Shown: positions 1 to 11,313 of the stretch, in pieces
Numbering within the stretch: the stretch's first letter is position 1
Layout of the letters: each line of letters begins with the position of its first letter
DNA from: Robertkochia flava
GTDB taxonomy: Bacteria > Bacteroidota > Bacteroidia > Flavobacteriales > Flavobacteriaceae
Assembly (NCBI RefSeq): GCF_020166515.1
Contig: NZ_JAINZT010000002.1
Location: 62,001-126,000 of the forward strand
DNA length: 64,000 nt
Direction of reading: 5' to 3'
Position numbers and translations under genes: made by a program
The notes under the pieces: generated by a model
The model's input: the letters and a program-made list of their open reading frames with translations, nothing else
What the model was told of the DNA's origin: nothing
Database searches by the model: none

Positions 1-74
1 ATCCCATTCCACGGTGTTCCTTTTTTTATCCTCTATTGGCACTATTGATATTATGACACTATATTGGCCACAGC

Positions 75-935
75 ATGCTCCCTGTAAAAAACCTGGTTTC
101 CCTTTCGAAGATCCACAGCCCTTTTAACCTTAAATCCTGCTTTGATTTGAAATACTTATATCTGTTCCTTACCACTTTTGCGATCCTTTGGAATACGGGA
201 TCTGAAGCCCAGGTTCCCGATGGTTTCATAATCGACTCCGTGATACGTACCGATCCTGCACAGCAGATCGCTATGGTTTCGATTCCGTTGCGCCTGTTTT
301 CAGAAATCGTACCCGATATCCTGATCGCTGAGGGCACAGCCCTGACCAATAGCCAATTCGCTGAAAGGTCGGATGCACTTGTAGCCATTAACGGCAGTTT
401 TTTCAATACCAAGACCTATGAAATGGTTACCTATTATGAAAATGACAATACCGTGCTAAGCAGGAACGCCCGTTCTGACGGCCCATCCCTTTTTAACGGA
501 ATCATCATCATCGACAGGGATGATAATCTCAGGCTGCAGCCTTTTCAACAGGAAGAAGCCTATGAAATATCTCTTATGGAAAAAGAAGCCCTGGTTTCGG
601 GTCCGATGCTTCTGGAAGGCGGAAACAGATCTGTTCTTCCCGAACGTCCGGCTTTTGTAAATAAAAGACATCCACGAAGTTGTCTATGTACTACCGAAGA
701 GGCTTTGATCCTGGTTGCAGTAGATGGGAGAAGGGATACAGCCTCGGGCATGACCCTGCCGGAATTGCAGGAATTCTTATTGGAGGCAGGATGTAAGGAT
801 GCCATAAATCTGGACGGTGGTGGATCGACCAGCCTCTGGGTAAAAGGCATGGGAGTGATCAACACCCCAAGTGACACTACAGGAGAGCGGGCGGTGGTCA
901 ATGTGCTTGTGATCCTTCCCAAGACAAAAGATTAA
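75..935 (+). CDS. Phosphodiester glycosidase (NAGPA-domain) secreted protein
   Basis: The protein has 286 residues. It shows the NAGPA/phosphodiester glycosidase fold signatures: VAINGSFF at about 103-110, SGPMLLEGG near 176-184 and the C-terminal NLDGGGSTSLW at about 245-255, followed by a conserved GERAVVNVLV ending. Family members cleave sugar phosphodiesters or act on cell-surface glycans; the substrate here is unknown. A hydrophobic stretch (about residues 26-40) before GSEAQ looks like a signal peptide, so export is likely. The ATG at 75 leaves about 24 residues before this segment; an in-frame TTG at 147 (giving LKYLYLFLTTF) would put the signal at the very N terminus and may be the true start. 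It converges on katG. Confidence 0.75.
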   Translation: MLPVKNLVSLSKIHSPFNLKSCFDLKYLYLFLTTFAILWNTGSEAQVPDGFIIDSVIRTDPAQQIAMVSIPLRLFSEIVPDILIAEGTALTNSQFAERSDALVAINGSFFNTKTYEMVTYYENDNTVLSRNARSDGPSLFNGIIIIDRDDNLRLQPFQQEEAYEISLMEKEALVSGPMLLEGGNRSVLPERPAFVNKRHPRSCLCTTEEALILVAVDGRRDTASGMTLPELQEFLLEAGCKDAINLDGGGSTSLWVKGMGVINTPSDTTGERAVVNVLVILPKTKD

Positions 936-951
936 ATCCATTATTAAACAA

Positions 952-975
952 ATAGCCACCCTCAAGGGTGGCTAT
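952..975. terminator. Hairpin between convergent genes
   Basis: A perfect 11-bp stem (ATAGCCACCCT / AGGGTGGCTAT) with a 2-nt loop lies between the convergent glycosidase and katG. There is no long T-run on either side, so it may be a weak bidirectional terminator or a processing hairpin. Confidence 0.5.
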
Positions 976-1024
976 CTGCAAATAAAACTAAATTCAAACT
1001 GTAAACTGTTCTCCGGTACTGTTT

Positions 1025-3643
<2,619 letters not shown>

Positions 3644-4120
3644 TCAATCCCAGATATAGCGCCACTCACCATTCTCCTGCCGCCTCCAGACCGTCATATA
3701 AATTCCGGTAAGTTGTTGCTCCCTGCCTTGATCATCAGTCATGATCCACTGATACCGGCCATAGCTGAAGGCCAGGTCTTCTGATTTGGAAACCTCCACA
3801 TTTTCCGGCGTCCAGGTTACTCTTACGTGTTCAAAGCGCTCCTTATCGTAGTAGTTATAAATGGCATCCTTGCCTTTAATCAGGATGTTTTCCCTGTTCA
3901 GCACGGCATCGTCTGCAGCGAAGAAGCGGAATGCCCCGGCTATCCCCTCATTTTCTGTCATCTGCTGAAACGCTGCTTCCACAGCGAAAATTTCCCGGAC
4001 AGTATTTTCCGTGTCCAATTCTACCTGGGCATGCATACTACTGCAGCATATAAAAAACATAGTTGCCAGACCTATTTTAGCCGTGCTACGCCGGAGTCTG
4101 GAAAGGCTATCCATTCTCAT
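3644..4120 (-). CDS. Secreted SnoaL/DUF4440-like protein
   Basis: The 158-residue protein has a signal peptide ending at about residue 31 (MFFICCSSMHAQ) and a body resembling DUF4440/SnoaL-like NTF2-fold domains: an AVEAAFQQM helix, KGKDAIYNYY, then the paired strands FSYGRYQWIM and GIYMTVWRRQENGEWRYIWD. The precise ligand or reaction is unknown; such domains often bind small molecules or act as stand-alone enzymes. Its ATG overlaps the stop of the next gene downstream (4 bp, ATGA), so it is the upstream member of... the minus-strand order in fact places the 4117-4650 gene first and this one second, translationally coupled to it. The two are probably diverged duplicates. Confidence 0.7.
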   Translation of the reverse strand: MRMDSLSRLRRSTAKIGLATMFFICCSSMHAQVELDTENTVREIFAVEAAFQQMTENEGIAGAFRFFAADDAVLNRENILIKGKDAIYNYYDKERFEHVRVTWTPENVEVSKSEDLAFSYGRYQWIMTDDQGREQQLTGIYMTVWRRQENGEWRYIWD

Positions 4121-4650
4121 GACTTCGGAAGGTATTTATCGGGTATGGGCAGATCGGGTGTTTCCGGAGTCCAGAAAATATTCAGGATCCACCAGCGCTC
4201 GCCATCGTTCATGAGCTGTATGCTGTTAATACCTCGCATGAAAGGTTTTAGATCTGAGGCCGAACGATAACTCTCATAGGTGCTGAACAGATGAGCCACC
4301 GGGCCGAATTGCTGTGTTTCCCGGTGAATTTCCTTTTCGTAGAATCCGTTCTCTTCCAGCCATTTTCCGGAAGAGGCGATATAATCGTCTGCACTCATAA
4401 ATCTTGCCTGTACCTTCCCTTCCCGACCGCTACCGGATGGGATCAACCTGGCTTCCGGGTGAAACAGGCTGCGAAAGAGTTCCCAGTCGCGCACCTCTCC
4501 TTTTTCGCCTGAAATAACCGCATACAGGGTTTCGACCATGGCATCTAAAGTCTGCGTTCTTTCTAAATGATGAGGTGCTTCCCCTGACTGGGCTGTGACA
4601 GGTATGGCAATCAGGAAAACGAAAATTCCTGTGAGTAAAACTTTTTTCAT
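4117..4650 (-). CDS. Secreted NTF2-like protein
   Basis: The 177-residue protein starts with a clear signal peptide (MKKVLLTGIFVFLIAIPVTAQ). The mature part looks NTF2-like: a long first helix (TLDAMVETLYAVI), WELFRSLFHPEARLIP, and strands VAHLFSTYESYR and GINSIQLMNDGERWWILNIFW. I recognise the general fold but no specific function. It is the first gene of a two-gene minus-strand unit, with its stop overlapping the start of the DUF4440-like gene (ATGA at 4117-4120). Confidence 0.7.
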   Translation of the reverse strand: MKKVLLTGIFVFLIAIPVTAQSGEAPHHLERTQTLDAMVETLYAVISGEKGEVRDWELFRSLFHPEARLIPSGSGREGKVQARFMSADDYIASSGKWLEENGFYEKEIHRETQQFGPVAHLFSTYESYRSASDLKPFMRGINSIQLMNDGERWWILNIFWTPETPDLPIPDKYLPKS

Positions 4651-4772
4651 TGGATGTTATTTCCCCTAAATATCGCCAAAAAATACCATACACCATCTTT
4701 ACACATACAGTATCAAAGAACTATGCCATTAAACAGTGGGGTGCCAGATTTTCTATCGACCTGTATGTTTCG

Positions 4773-5522
4773 CTAACGCATTTCCTCCGCTAATTTCCGG
4801 ATCACTTGTGTGGTATCAAATGGAGGGGCAACCTGGTTGAAGGTTATACAGATGGTAAGTTGGTCTTCAGGCTGATAAAAAAGGGCACTGCCCCAGAATC
4901 CTGTATGCCCATACCACAATTTATCCCCAAAAGCGTACGTCCCCATTCCCAGTCCATACCCCTCTTTGGCCATCATCGCCTGCAGCAATTCAGGATCCCT
5001 GAAAAGTTTTAGTTCAAAAAGAGCCTTTATAAAGGTAGTGAGATCTTTGGTGGTGGAAACCAATCCGCCTCCGGCCCAGTCAAATGAGGTGTTGATAAAA
5101 GCGGTTACATCCAGACTTCCCATAAAGGCATGTGCCTGTTCCCTTTTTTCTTCGGGCTTTTCGTAAAACTCCAGATAGGTGTTGGAAAGTTTAAGAGGCT
5201 CTATTATCCGTTGCCGGAAATTCTGAGCCAGCGGCTTACCGGTTAACTCCTGGATACAATAACCTAGCAGCACATATCCTGTGTCGGTATAATGATATCC
5301 TTTTCCAGGCTCGAATAGAGCCATATGATTTACGTCCAGCTCGAAATAGGTGTGCATGATCTCTTGCGGATATCCCCTTTTACACCTGCAGATCACATCC
5401 AGTAAAATGCCACCAGAAAGTCCCGGAATACAAAGAAAACACGCTGAATCTGTCAAGTTCGCTGCACCCGAAAAAAACTGGAATTGCAAAGCTGTATGAT
5501 CCATTCTCATCAAACCGGACAC
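4773..5522 (-). pseudogene. 5'-truncated class C beta-lactamase-like serine hydrolase
   Basis: The open frame encodes 249 residues, but only the part from roughly residue 40 onward resembles the beta-lactamase/esterase family: FEPGKGYHYTDTGYVLLG (the YxN-type motif region), WAGGGLVSTTKDLTTFIKAL and the C-terminal HTG-like box WYGHTGFWGSALF. The catalytic SxxK motif and the whole first part of the fold are absent, and the residues preceding the conserved region (rich in Cys and lacking any family match) look like read-through of non-homologous sequence. I interpret it as the 3' remnant of a longer serine hydrolase gene. A frameshift upstream cannot be excluded: the first 130 bp has a second open frame, but it also lacks SxxK. 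Confidence 0.55.
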
Positions 5523-5651
5523 TACGTGGGAATAGAAGTGTTAATAACCCTTAAGGTTCTATTAAAACCGTTAAATTCCTTGACTTAAGCCTATAATTAC
5601 TGTAGGTTATTTAGTGTTAACTGAATACATAAATTAATAAAACTTAAGATT

Positions 5652-6215
5652 ATGAAACTTCAAAATAAAAGAATCGCCATTCTGGCAACAGATGGTTTTG
5701 ATCATTCCGAATTATTCGAACCCTTAAAGGCTCTGAAAGAAGAAGGAGCACGGGTAGATATCGTTTCGGTAAAAACAGGTGAAATCCGAAGTTGGAAGGG
5801 CAATAACTGGGGCGAAAGCATCCCGGTAAGTGTCCTGGTCAACCAGGTTAGGTCCAGTGATTATCACGCCCTGGTACTTCCAGGTGGAGTAGCTAACCCC
5901 GACCTGATGCGAACCCATGAAGACGCACTGATCTTTATCAGATCATTCTTTGACGATCACAAACCGGTGGCAGCTATTTGTCATGCCCCCTGGTTACTGA
6001 TTAGTGCGGGAGTTATTGAGAACAGAACTGTAACTTCTTACTACAGTATAAAGGATGATGTGATAAACGCAGGCGCTAAATGGGTAGACCGTCCGGTAGT
6101 GGTTGACAACGGACTGGTTACCTCAAGAAAACCTGATGACCTTCCGGCTTTCATTGATAAGATCATTGAAGAGGTACGGGAAGGCAAACACAAAGAACAG
6201 GTGGTAGACGCATAA
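5652..6215 (+). CDS. DJ-1/PfpI family protein
   Basis: The 187-residue protein has the usual length and motifs of the PfpI/YhbO branch of the DJ-1 superfamily. The nucleophile elbow AICHAPWLL contains C110-H111, and E20 or E23 near the N terminus supplies the acidic partner. LVLPGGVANPDLMR is the typical preceding strand-turn. Family members are linked to stress protection, protein or glyoxal repair, or peptidase activity; which applies here is unknown. No signal peptide. It is followed closely by a strong terminator and is a single-gene unit. Confidence 0.9.
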   Translation: MKLQNKRIAILATDGFDHSELFEPLKALKEEGARVDIVSVKTGEIRSWKGNNWGESIPVSVLVNQVRSSDYHALVLPGGVANPDLMRTHEDALIFIRSFFDDHKPVAAICHAPWLLISAGVIENRTVTSYYSIKDDVINAGAKWVDRPVVVDNGLVTSRKPDDLPAFIDKIIEEVREGKHKEQVVDA

Positions 6216-6245
6216 TCTGTTAAAACAGTATCGTAAACGATAAGG

Positions 6246-6274
6246 AGAAACGGTGAATCACCGTTTCTTTTTTT
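6246..6274 (+). terminator. Rho-independent terminator of the DJ-1/PfpI gene
   Basis: A 10-bp perfect stem (GAAACGGTGA / TCACCGTTTC) with a 1-nt centre is followed by seven T residues, 31 bp after the stop codon. Confidence 0.8.
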
Positions 6275-6382
6275 GTGGAATTCTCAATCAATTCGCCTTA
6301 AAAAGCCGCATTGAGGTAACCGGGATATTCACGTCTTAAATGGGGTAAAACCCTGTACAGGTCCTTTTGCAATGCTCAGGAA

Positions 6383-9364
6383 CTATTGATTTTCTTTGAT
6401 CTTTACTCCGTCGGAAGTCGCTCCCGAAGGCCTGAACTCTCCCGAAGGAGCATTTAAAATTCGCTCCTTCATCTTCTGGAGTTCTCCAATGCTCATATCG
6501 GCCGTCAGGGAGTCGCTAAACGCACTGAATTTTGCCATCTGCAATTCAGTCAATCCATCCTCATCATAGAAGGCTTCATCCAGGTCTTTAGTCTTCTTAC
6601 CGAGACGTATCTGTAAATTAGGCGGAGTCCCGGTAATCTTTATAGGAATCCCTAAAATTCCCCCAGGAGGAAGACCCAGGCGCATTTTCATATTGATTTG
6701 CCTGTCCAGGGTGGTTTGCCCTTGCATACGCAGGCGAAAGGGTTTAACTCTGAAATTAAATTCCTCCACATCTATGATTCCATTATCAATATGGGTACGT
6801 ATCCCGATCTCTTTCAACTCGGCATCCAGTAATTCTTTATTCCCCGTACTTTTAGAAACTTCTGCCAAAATATCGTTATTCTTTACTCTTACATCCCTGA
6901 GCGTCATTAAACCACCCCCTTCAAGGGAAGGCAGCAACACCTTCATATCTTCATTCAACACCCCGGAAAGCTGGTAATCCAGCCCGACCACCCCGGAGGC
7001 ATTCTTTGCCCCGGGCGCCAGGTTCCTGAACATTTCAACCTCCTGGTAAGCCCGCTCAATATCAAATTCAGAAACTTCAATATCATATTCAAAATAGGAT
7101 TTTTCAGGGCCAAAGCTTTTATACACGCCATCCAGTTGCAGGGAAGTTCCTATCATATTCAAACGGCCTTCCTTTATAAACATGCCCCCTTGCACAATGG
7201 CCGCCAACCCTTCAAAATCCTGGATTTTAAGATTTTCCAACACCAATTCCCCAAATTTATAATCGCAGGTGATGTCAATAAAACCTGGTATTTGTAAAAC
7301 TCCTTCCTGCAACCCATCAGGCTTATCAGCCGGGATCACTTCATTTTGCCCCTGGGATGCCCGGGCAGTTAACTCCCCGGATTTTAACAAAAAATCATCA
7401 AGAAATACACGATCAGCCTCCACCGTGAATCGCCCCTGTACTTTTTCATCATCATAAAAGAGATGCTTTAAAAAAGAGCGTAACTCTCCATTGATGGAGA
7501 AGTTGCTCCTGGCATAGCTACCCAGGAATTTTTCAAATTTTATGGAGCCTTTACTGAATCTGAATGCTCCAGCCTCAAGCTTCACTGGAGCTTTAAGGTA
7601 CGGGCTTTTCAGGGTCATATTTTCCATATCAAACCCGCCACTGCTCACCATCTTGTTAAATTCATAATTCCTGACTAAGCTCATCCGTGTTTTTAGCATG
7701 ACATCCATCTTAACCACACCATCCACGTCAATATCCTCCCGGCCGAAAACCCGGTTCAATTTTCCCGGGCGCAGGACTCCCTTACAGCGCACGGTGAAAA
7801 GCGGATCGGTGAAATCTTCCACCAGCGCATCTGCCGAGAACCGTTCCCCTTCGAAATCAAACCTGGCTTCGTTGATCTTCATAGTCCCCTTTTCAGGATG
7901 CACCCCGTCATGAGAGAGGTCCATATCGAGCTGAATATTTTCAAGCGGGGCCGGGTAATAGGCGGTGTTCAGATTCCCGTCCCGCACTTTTAAAAAGCCA
8001 TTCATCGCAGGATATACCCGGTTTACAGTGTCATAGGTCCCGTGGATCTGAAGATCAGAGGTTAGGTCTCCCTTAAAGGCTATGCTATCCAGTCCAAGTG
8101 AGTGGGTGAGGTTTTCCAGGTCTAACCTGGCTGATAAATTTCCATCCATGATCAGCTTGTGTTCATTTCTTTCTAAATTGAAATGCCCTTTTAGAAATTT
8201 ATCCCCGTTCGTAAAATTTATGGTATCCAGATCAACCCGCATGTGATTGAGATCCAATCCCGGTACTATTGCCTCCAGGTCAACATAGATATCCCGCATC
8301 GACGTCTTCACACCTTTGGGAAGTAAGGTGCCATCCTTCCAGGACAGATTAACCTTAAGATCCGGCCTTATTCCCGTTGCTGCTTCCGAAAGTCCTTTTA
8401 ATTGAATGGTGGTTACCGCATCTCCCGAAAGGTTTAACTCTTTTACCCTGTGCCATTTCACAAAGCGCTCGGGAAGGGCTGAGATAATATCGGAGAGCTC
8501 TCCGGGAGCCGATTCCAGCAACAGATCGACCCGTAGGCCGCGTTCCAGGAAATCCAATTGCCCTTGGAAGTCGAAATTCAGCTTATTGATGTTCATATCA
8601 TTTCGCTCAAAAAACACCGATAACGCATTGGGCCGGATAATGGTAATATGCTGCGACTCGAGAACTTTATTGTTGAGATATTTATACCCCTTTAAAGTCA
8701 TGTCCACCTCCTTCATTCGCGAATCGGTCTCCAGGCGAATATCCCCTGCCTCGAAGGCACCGCTTGCCTTCAGGTTCCAGCCTGCAATATACAGATCCAG
8801 GTTCCGGGCATAATCTTTTAAATACATCTCCGCTGCATGCATCGAGATCCCTTTCAGGTTAAGCACCTTGCCTTCTTCCGTAAGTTTATTGAGGAGTTTC
8901 TCCAATCCGTTATTGCCCTTTTTCAAAAAGTTATAATTGGGATTCCCTTCTTTATCCACATGAATTCGAATTACGGGGGTATTCATCCTGATCCTGTCTA
9001 CCTCTATCTTTCCGGTAACCAGGAGTTTGACCCAATCAAAACTAATATGCAGGGAAGGTATTTCCACCGCGGGATCTGCCACATTGGGATCGCTCCCCTT
9101 TATCTTCATATTTTCAAAAGAAAAGGTAATTGCGGGAAAACTTCTGAAAAAACTCATCCCGGAGTCACTGTATTCAACAGGGTGCAGGAAAATAGTATTC
9201 ATTTCCTTTCCGACACGACTCATGACCTTATCTTCGAAGAAAGCGGTGATAAGAATCAATGTCAGTGCCAGCAGGGCCGATGCCCATGCCAGAATTCTCA
9301 GCCATTTCCTAAACCAGGGTGGCCTCTTCTTATTTTGTTGTGTTTCTTCCCTTCCGGTGTTCAT
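6383..9364 (-). CDS. AsmA-like envelope protein
   Basis: The 993-residue protein has one N-terminal membrane anchor (about residues 25-47, LRILAWASALLALTLILITAFF) followed by a very long beta-rich periplasmic region and an AsmA-like C-terminal block (GVVGLDYQLSGVLNEDM, GIIDVEEFNFRVKPFRLRMQGQTTLDRQINMK). AsmA/TamB-type proteins form long hydrophobic grooves thought to move lipids between membranes or support outer-membrane assembly. The C-terminal tail from about residue 930 is charged and looks disordered. It is an intact single gene. Confidence 0.88.
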   Translation of the reverse strand: MNTGREETQQNKKRPPWFRKWLRILAWASALLALTLILITAFFEDKVMSRVGKEMNTIFLHPVEYSDSGMSFFRSFPAITFSFENMKIKGSDPNVADPAVEIPSLHISFDWVKLLVTGKIEVDRIRMNTPVIRIHVDKEGNPNYNFLKKGNNGLEKLLNKLTEEGKVLNLKGISMHAAEMYLKDYARNLDLYIAGWNLKASGAFEAGDIRLETDSRMKEVDMTLKGYKYLNNKVLESQHITIIRPNALSVFFERNDMNINKLNFDFQGQLDFLERGLRVDLLLESAPGELSDIISALPERFVKWHRVKELNLSGDAVTTIQLKGLSEAATGIRPDLKVNLSWKDGTLLPKGVKTSMRDIYVDLEAIVPGLDLNHMRVDLDTINFTNGDKFLKGHFNLERNEHKLIMDGNLSARLDLENLTHSLGLDSIAFKGDLTSDLQIHGTYDTVNRVYPAMNGFLKVRDGNLNTAYYPAPLENIQLDMDLSHDGVHPEKGTMKINEARFDFEGERFSADALVEDFTDPLFTVRCKGVLRPGKLNRVFGREDIDVDGVVKMDVMLKTRMSLVRNYEFNKMVSSGGFDMENMTLKSPYLKAPVKLEAGAFRFSKGSIKFEKFLGSYARSNFSINGELRSFLKHLFYDDEKVQGRFTVEADRVFLDDFLLKSGELTARASQGQNEVIPADKPDGLQEGVLQIPGFIDITCDYKFGELVLENLKIQDFEGLAAIVQGGMFIKEGRLNMIGTSLQLDGVYKSFGPEKSYFEYDIEVSEFDIERAYQEVEMFRNLAPGAKNASGVVGLDYQLSGVLNEDMKVLLPSLEGGGLMTLRDVRVKNNDILAEVSKSTGNKELLDAELKEIGIRTHIDNGIIDVEEFNFRVKPFRLRMQGQTTLDRQINMKMRLGLPPGGILGIPIKITGTPPNLQIRLGKKTKDLDEAFYDEDGLTELQMAKFSAFSDSLTADMSIGELQKMKERILNAPSGEFRPSGATSDGVKIKENQ

Positions 9365-9462
9365 CTGTGATACTTCTTAAGCATGAAGGAGGGGCGTTAG
9401 CGATAAAATTTCGGGGCAGATTAGTTATGTGGATTTCCTTATAAATTTAGCACATTAATTTC

Positions 9463-10215
9463 TCACACACCTCTTAAGGCTAAATCGGTTAGGAGGAAAT
9501 AAATTCCGGCAGCAAAGGACCCTCCGACCAAAGGTCCGATAACAGGTATCCAGGCATACTCCCAGTCACTCGAAGCCTTCTGATTAATGGGCAATACGGC
9601 ATGCATTAACCGGGGCCCCAGATCTCTTGCCGGGTTAATGGCATAACCGGTGGTTCCCCCCAGGGAAAGTCCGATAGCCCAAACCAGAAATGCAACGGGA
9701 ATGGCTCCAATCGAACCCAATCCAATGGGTACAGTTACCTCTTCCTTCAATCCGGGTTCGGTAAAAAAGAAGATGGTGATCATAAGAACGAATGTACCCG
9801 CCACCTCGCTAAAAAGGTTGCTCTTCCAATTCCTGATGGAAGGAATGGTAGCAAAGGTTGCCAGTTTGACCAAAGGCCCCTCCGTTTTCCTGTAATGGTC
9901 TTTATAAAACACCCAGACCAGCAGGCTTCCTGCAGCGGCCCCTAATACCTGGGCCAGCAGATACGACGGCACAAGACTCCAGCTAAAATGACCTGCAAGG
10001 GCAAGAGAGAGGGTTACCGCAGGGTTAATATGAGCTCCGCTATGCGGCCCGGCAACCACCACTCCCACAAAAACTGCAAGGCCCCATCCGGTCGTTATGA
10101 CCATCCATCCACCGTTATTCCCCTTTGTTTCCCGGAGAAGTACATTAGCCACCACCCCATTCCCTAAAAGGATGAGGAGGAGCGTACCGATAAATTCTGC
10201 TGCAAAGGGTGTCAT
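9463..10215 (-). CDS. glpF: MIP family channel, probable glycerol facilitator
   Basis: The 250-residue membrane protein has six predicted helices and both channel signatures: GAHINPAVTL (NPA at 64-66) and GYAINPARDLGPRL near residue 195. The Asp following the second NPAR box is typical of aquaglyceroporins rather than water-only aquaporins, so uptake of glycerol or similar small polyols is likely. The ORF starts directly at MTPFAAEFIGT. No glycerol kinase or dehydrogenase gene is adjacent, which limits the substrate inference. Confidence 0.85.
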   Translation of the reverse strand: MTPFAAEFIGTLLLILLGNGVVANVLLRETKGNNGGWMVITTGWGLAVFVGVVVAGPHSGAHINPAVTLSLALAGHFSWSLVPSYLLAQVLGAAAGSLLVWVFYKDHYRKTEGPLVKLATFATIPSIRNWKSNLFSEVAGTFVLMITIFFFTEPGLKEEVTVPIGLGSIGAIPVAFLVWAIGLSLGGTTGYAINPARDLGPRLMHAVLPINQKASSDWEYAWIPVIGPLVGGSFAAGIYFLLTDLALRGV

Positions 10216-10455
10216 AGGCCATATCCCCGGGTATGAGGATCCGTTTTTTTAGCTTAGGTATTCTCAATTTAAAAATTATACCGGTAATTAACTAATATTC
10301 AATACCTATACACTTATTTTAGGGTTAAACCTGCTTCGCTGAAAATTTTTGATGCATCCGGCGAATTCCCTGTCTATCAAAGTTATGTTAAAAATCCATC
10401 CTTTATTTTGCAGGAGAATAGCGGACTTGTATTTTGGAAATCAAATTAAAACGCT

Positions 10456-11247
10456 TTGTTCCGTTACCTGCCTCTTCTATTGATCTTTTTTTTCCAGCCT
10501 GGAAATGCCCAGGAGCAAATGCTTCAGGGTACCATCACCAACGGGGAGGCGCCCCTGGAGGCAGCCCACATTCTCAACCTGAGCAAATCCCTTCAAACCA
10601 TAAGTGATGGTGAAGGATACTTTGCCATTTCTGCTGCCGTTTCGGATACGATCGTATTGAGCTACCTGGGGTTTCAGAACGTCATCTTTACTGTTGATGA
10701 AAGCCTGTTAGACGGAGAGGATCTCCATCTGGTTATGAAGGAAAACGGCATTGAACTGGGGGAGGTTACCCTGGAATACAACCGGGCCCTGGACCCGGTG
10801 GCCCTGGGACTGATCAATAAGCGCCCTGAAAAATTAAGTACGAATGAACGGAAACTTAAGGAAGCGGGCGACTTCAAAGCGGTTCAATTACTCGGAATCC
10901 TGGGAGGAAGCGTTCCTATCATTCCGATGCTGAACAAGATCACCGGCAGAACAAAGCGATTAAAACGTCGGGTAGCCGTGGAAAATGAAAATAACCTGAA
11001 GGAGTATTTACATAGAAATTACGACGATTTTTTAAACCGGGAGCTGGGACTGGAAAAGGAATGGACCGACCGGTTTCTCTATTATGCCGTGGTTAACGGC
11101 TCCTGGAATGACATCTATCCTAACGGAAACAAGGAGCAGTTCCGGTTCCGGCTCATCCAGCTCTACCACCAATACACGGCCTCGATGGAGGAGGGAACAG
11201 ACCTTTCCATCCCGGGAGAATTGCCACCCGCATCAGGAAATCAATAA
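10456..11247 (+). CDS. Secreted carboxypeptidase-regulatory-like domain protein
   Basis: The 263-residue protein has a signal peptide (MFRYLPLLLIFFFQPGNAQ) followed by one CarboxypepD_reg-like beta-sandwich (about residues 22-100: LQGTITNGEAPLEAAHILN, TISDGEGYFAI, SYLGFQNVIFTV). The C-terminal half has no family I recognise. An in-frame TAA at 10447 leaves the TTG at 10456 as the earliest possible start, which places the signal peptide exactly at the N terminus, so a TTG start is well supported. Such domains are common on Bacteroidetes envelope proteins and SusC-like receptors; the partner here is unknown. Confidence 0.7.
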   Translation: MFRYLPLLLIFFFQPGNAQEQMLQGTITNGEAPLEAAHILNLSKSLQTISDGEGYFAISAAVSDTIVLSYLGFQNVIFTVDESLLDGEDLHLVMKENGIELGEVTLEYNRALDPVALGLINKRPEKLSTNERKLKEAGDFKAVQLLGILGGSVPIIPMLNKITGRTKRLKRRVAVENENNLKEYLHRNYDDFLNRELGLEKEWTDRFLYYAVVNGSWNDIYPNGNKEQFRFRLIQLYHQYTASMEEGTDLSIPGELPPASGNQ

Positions 11248-11313
11248 CCCATTTTTTTAATTTCTGTATTTAATGTGGATTTCTTTTAAATTAGCTGAAG
11301 CTAACCTGAACTC

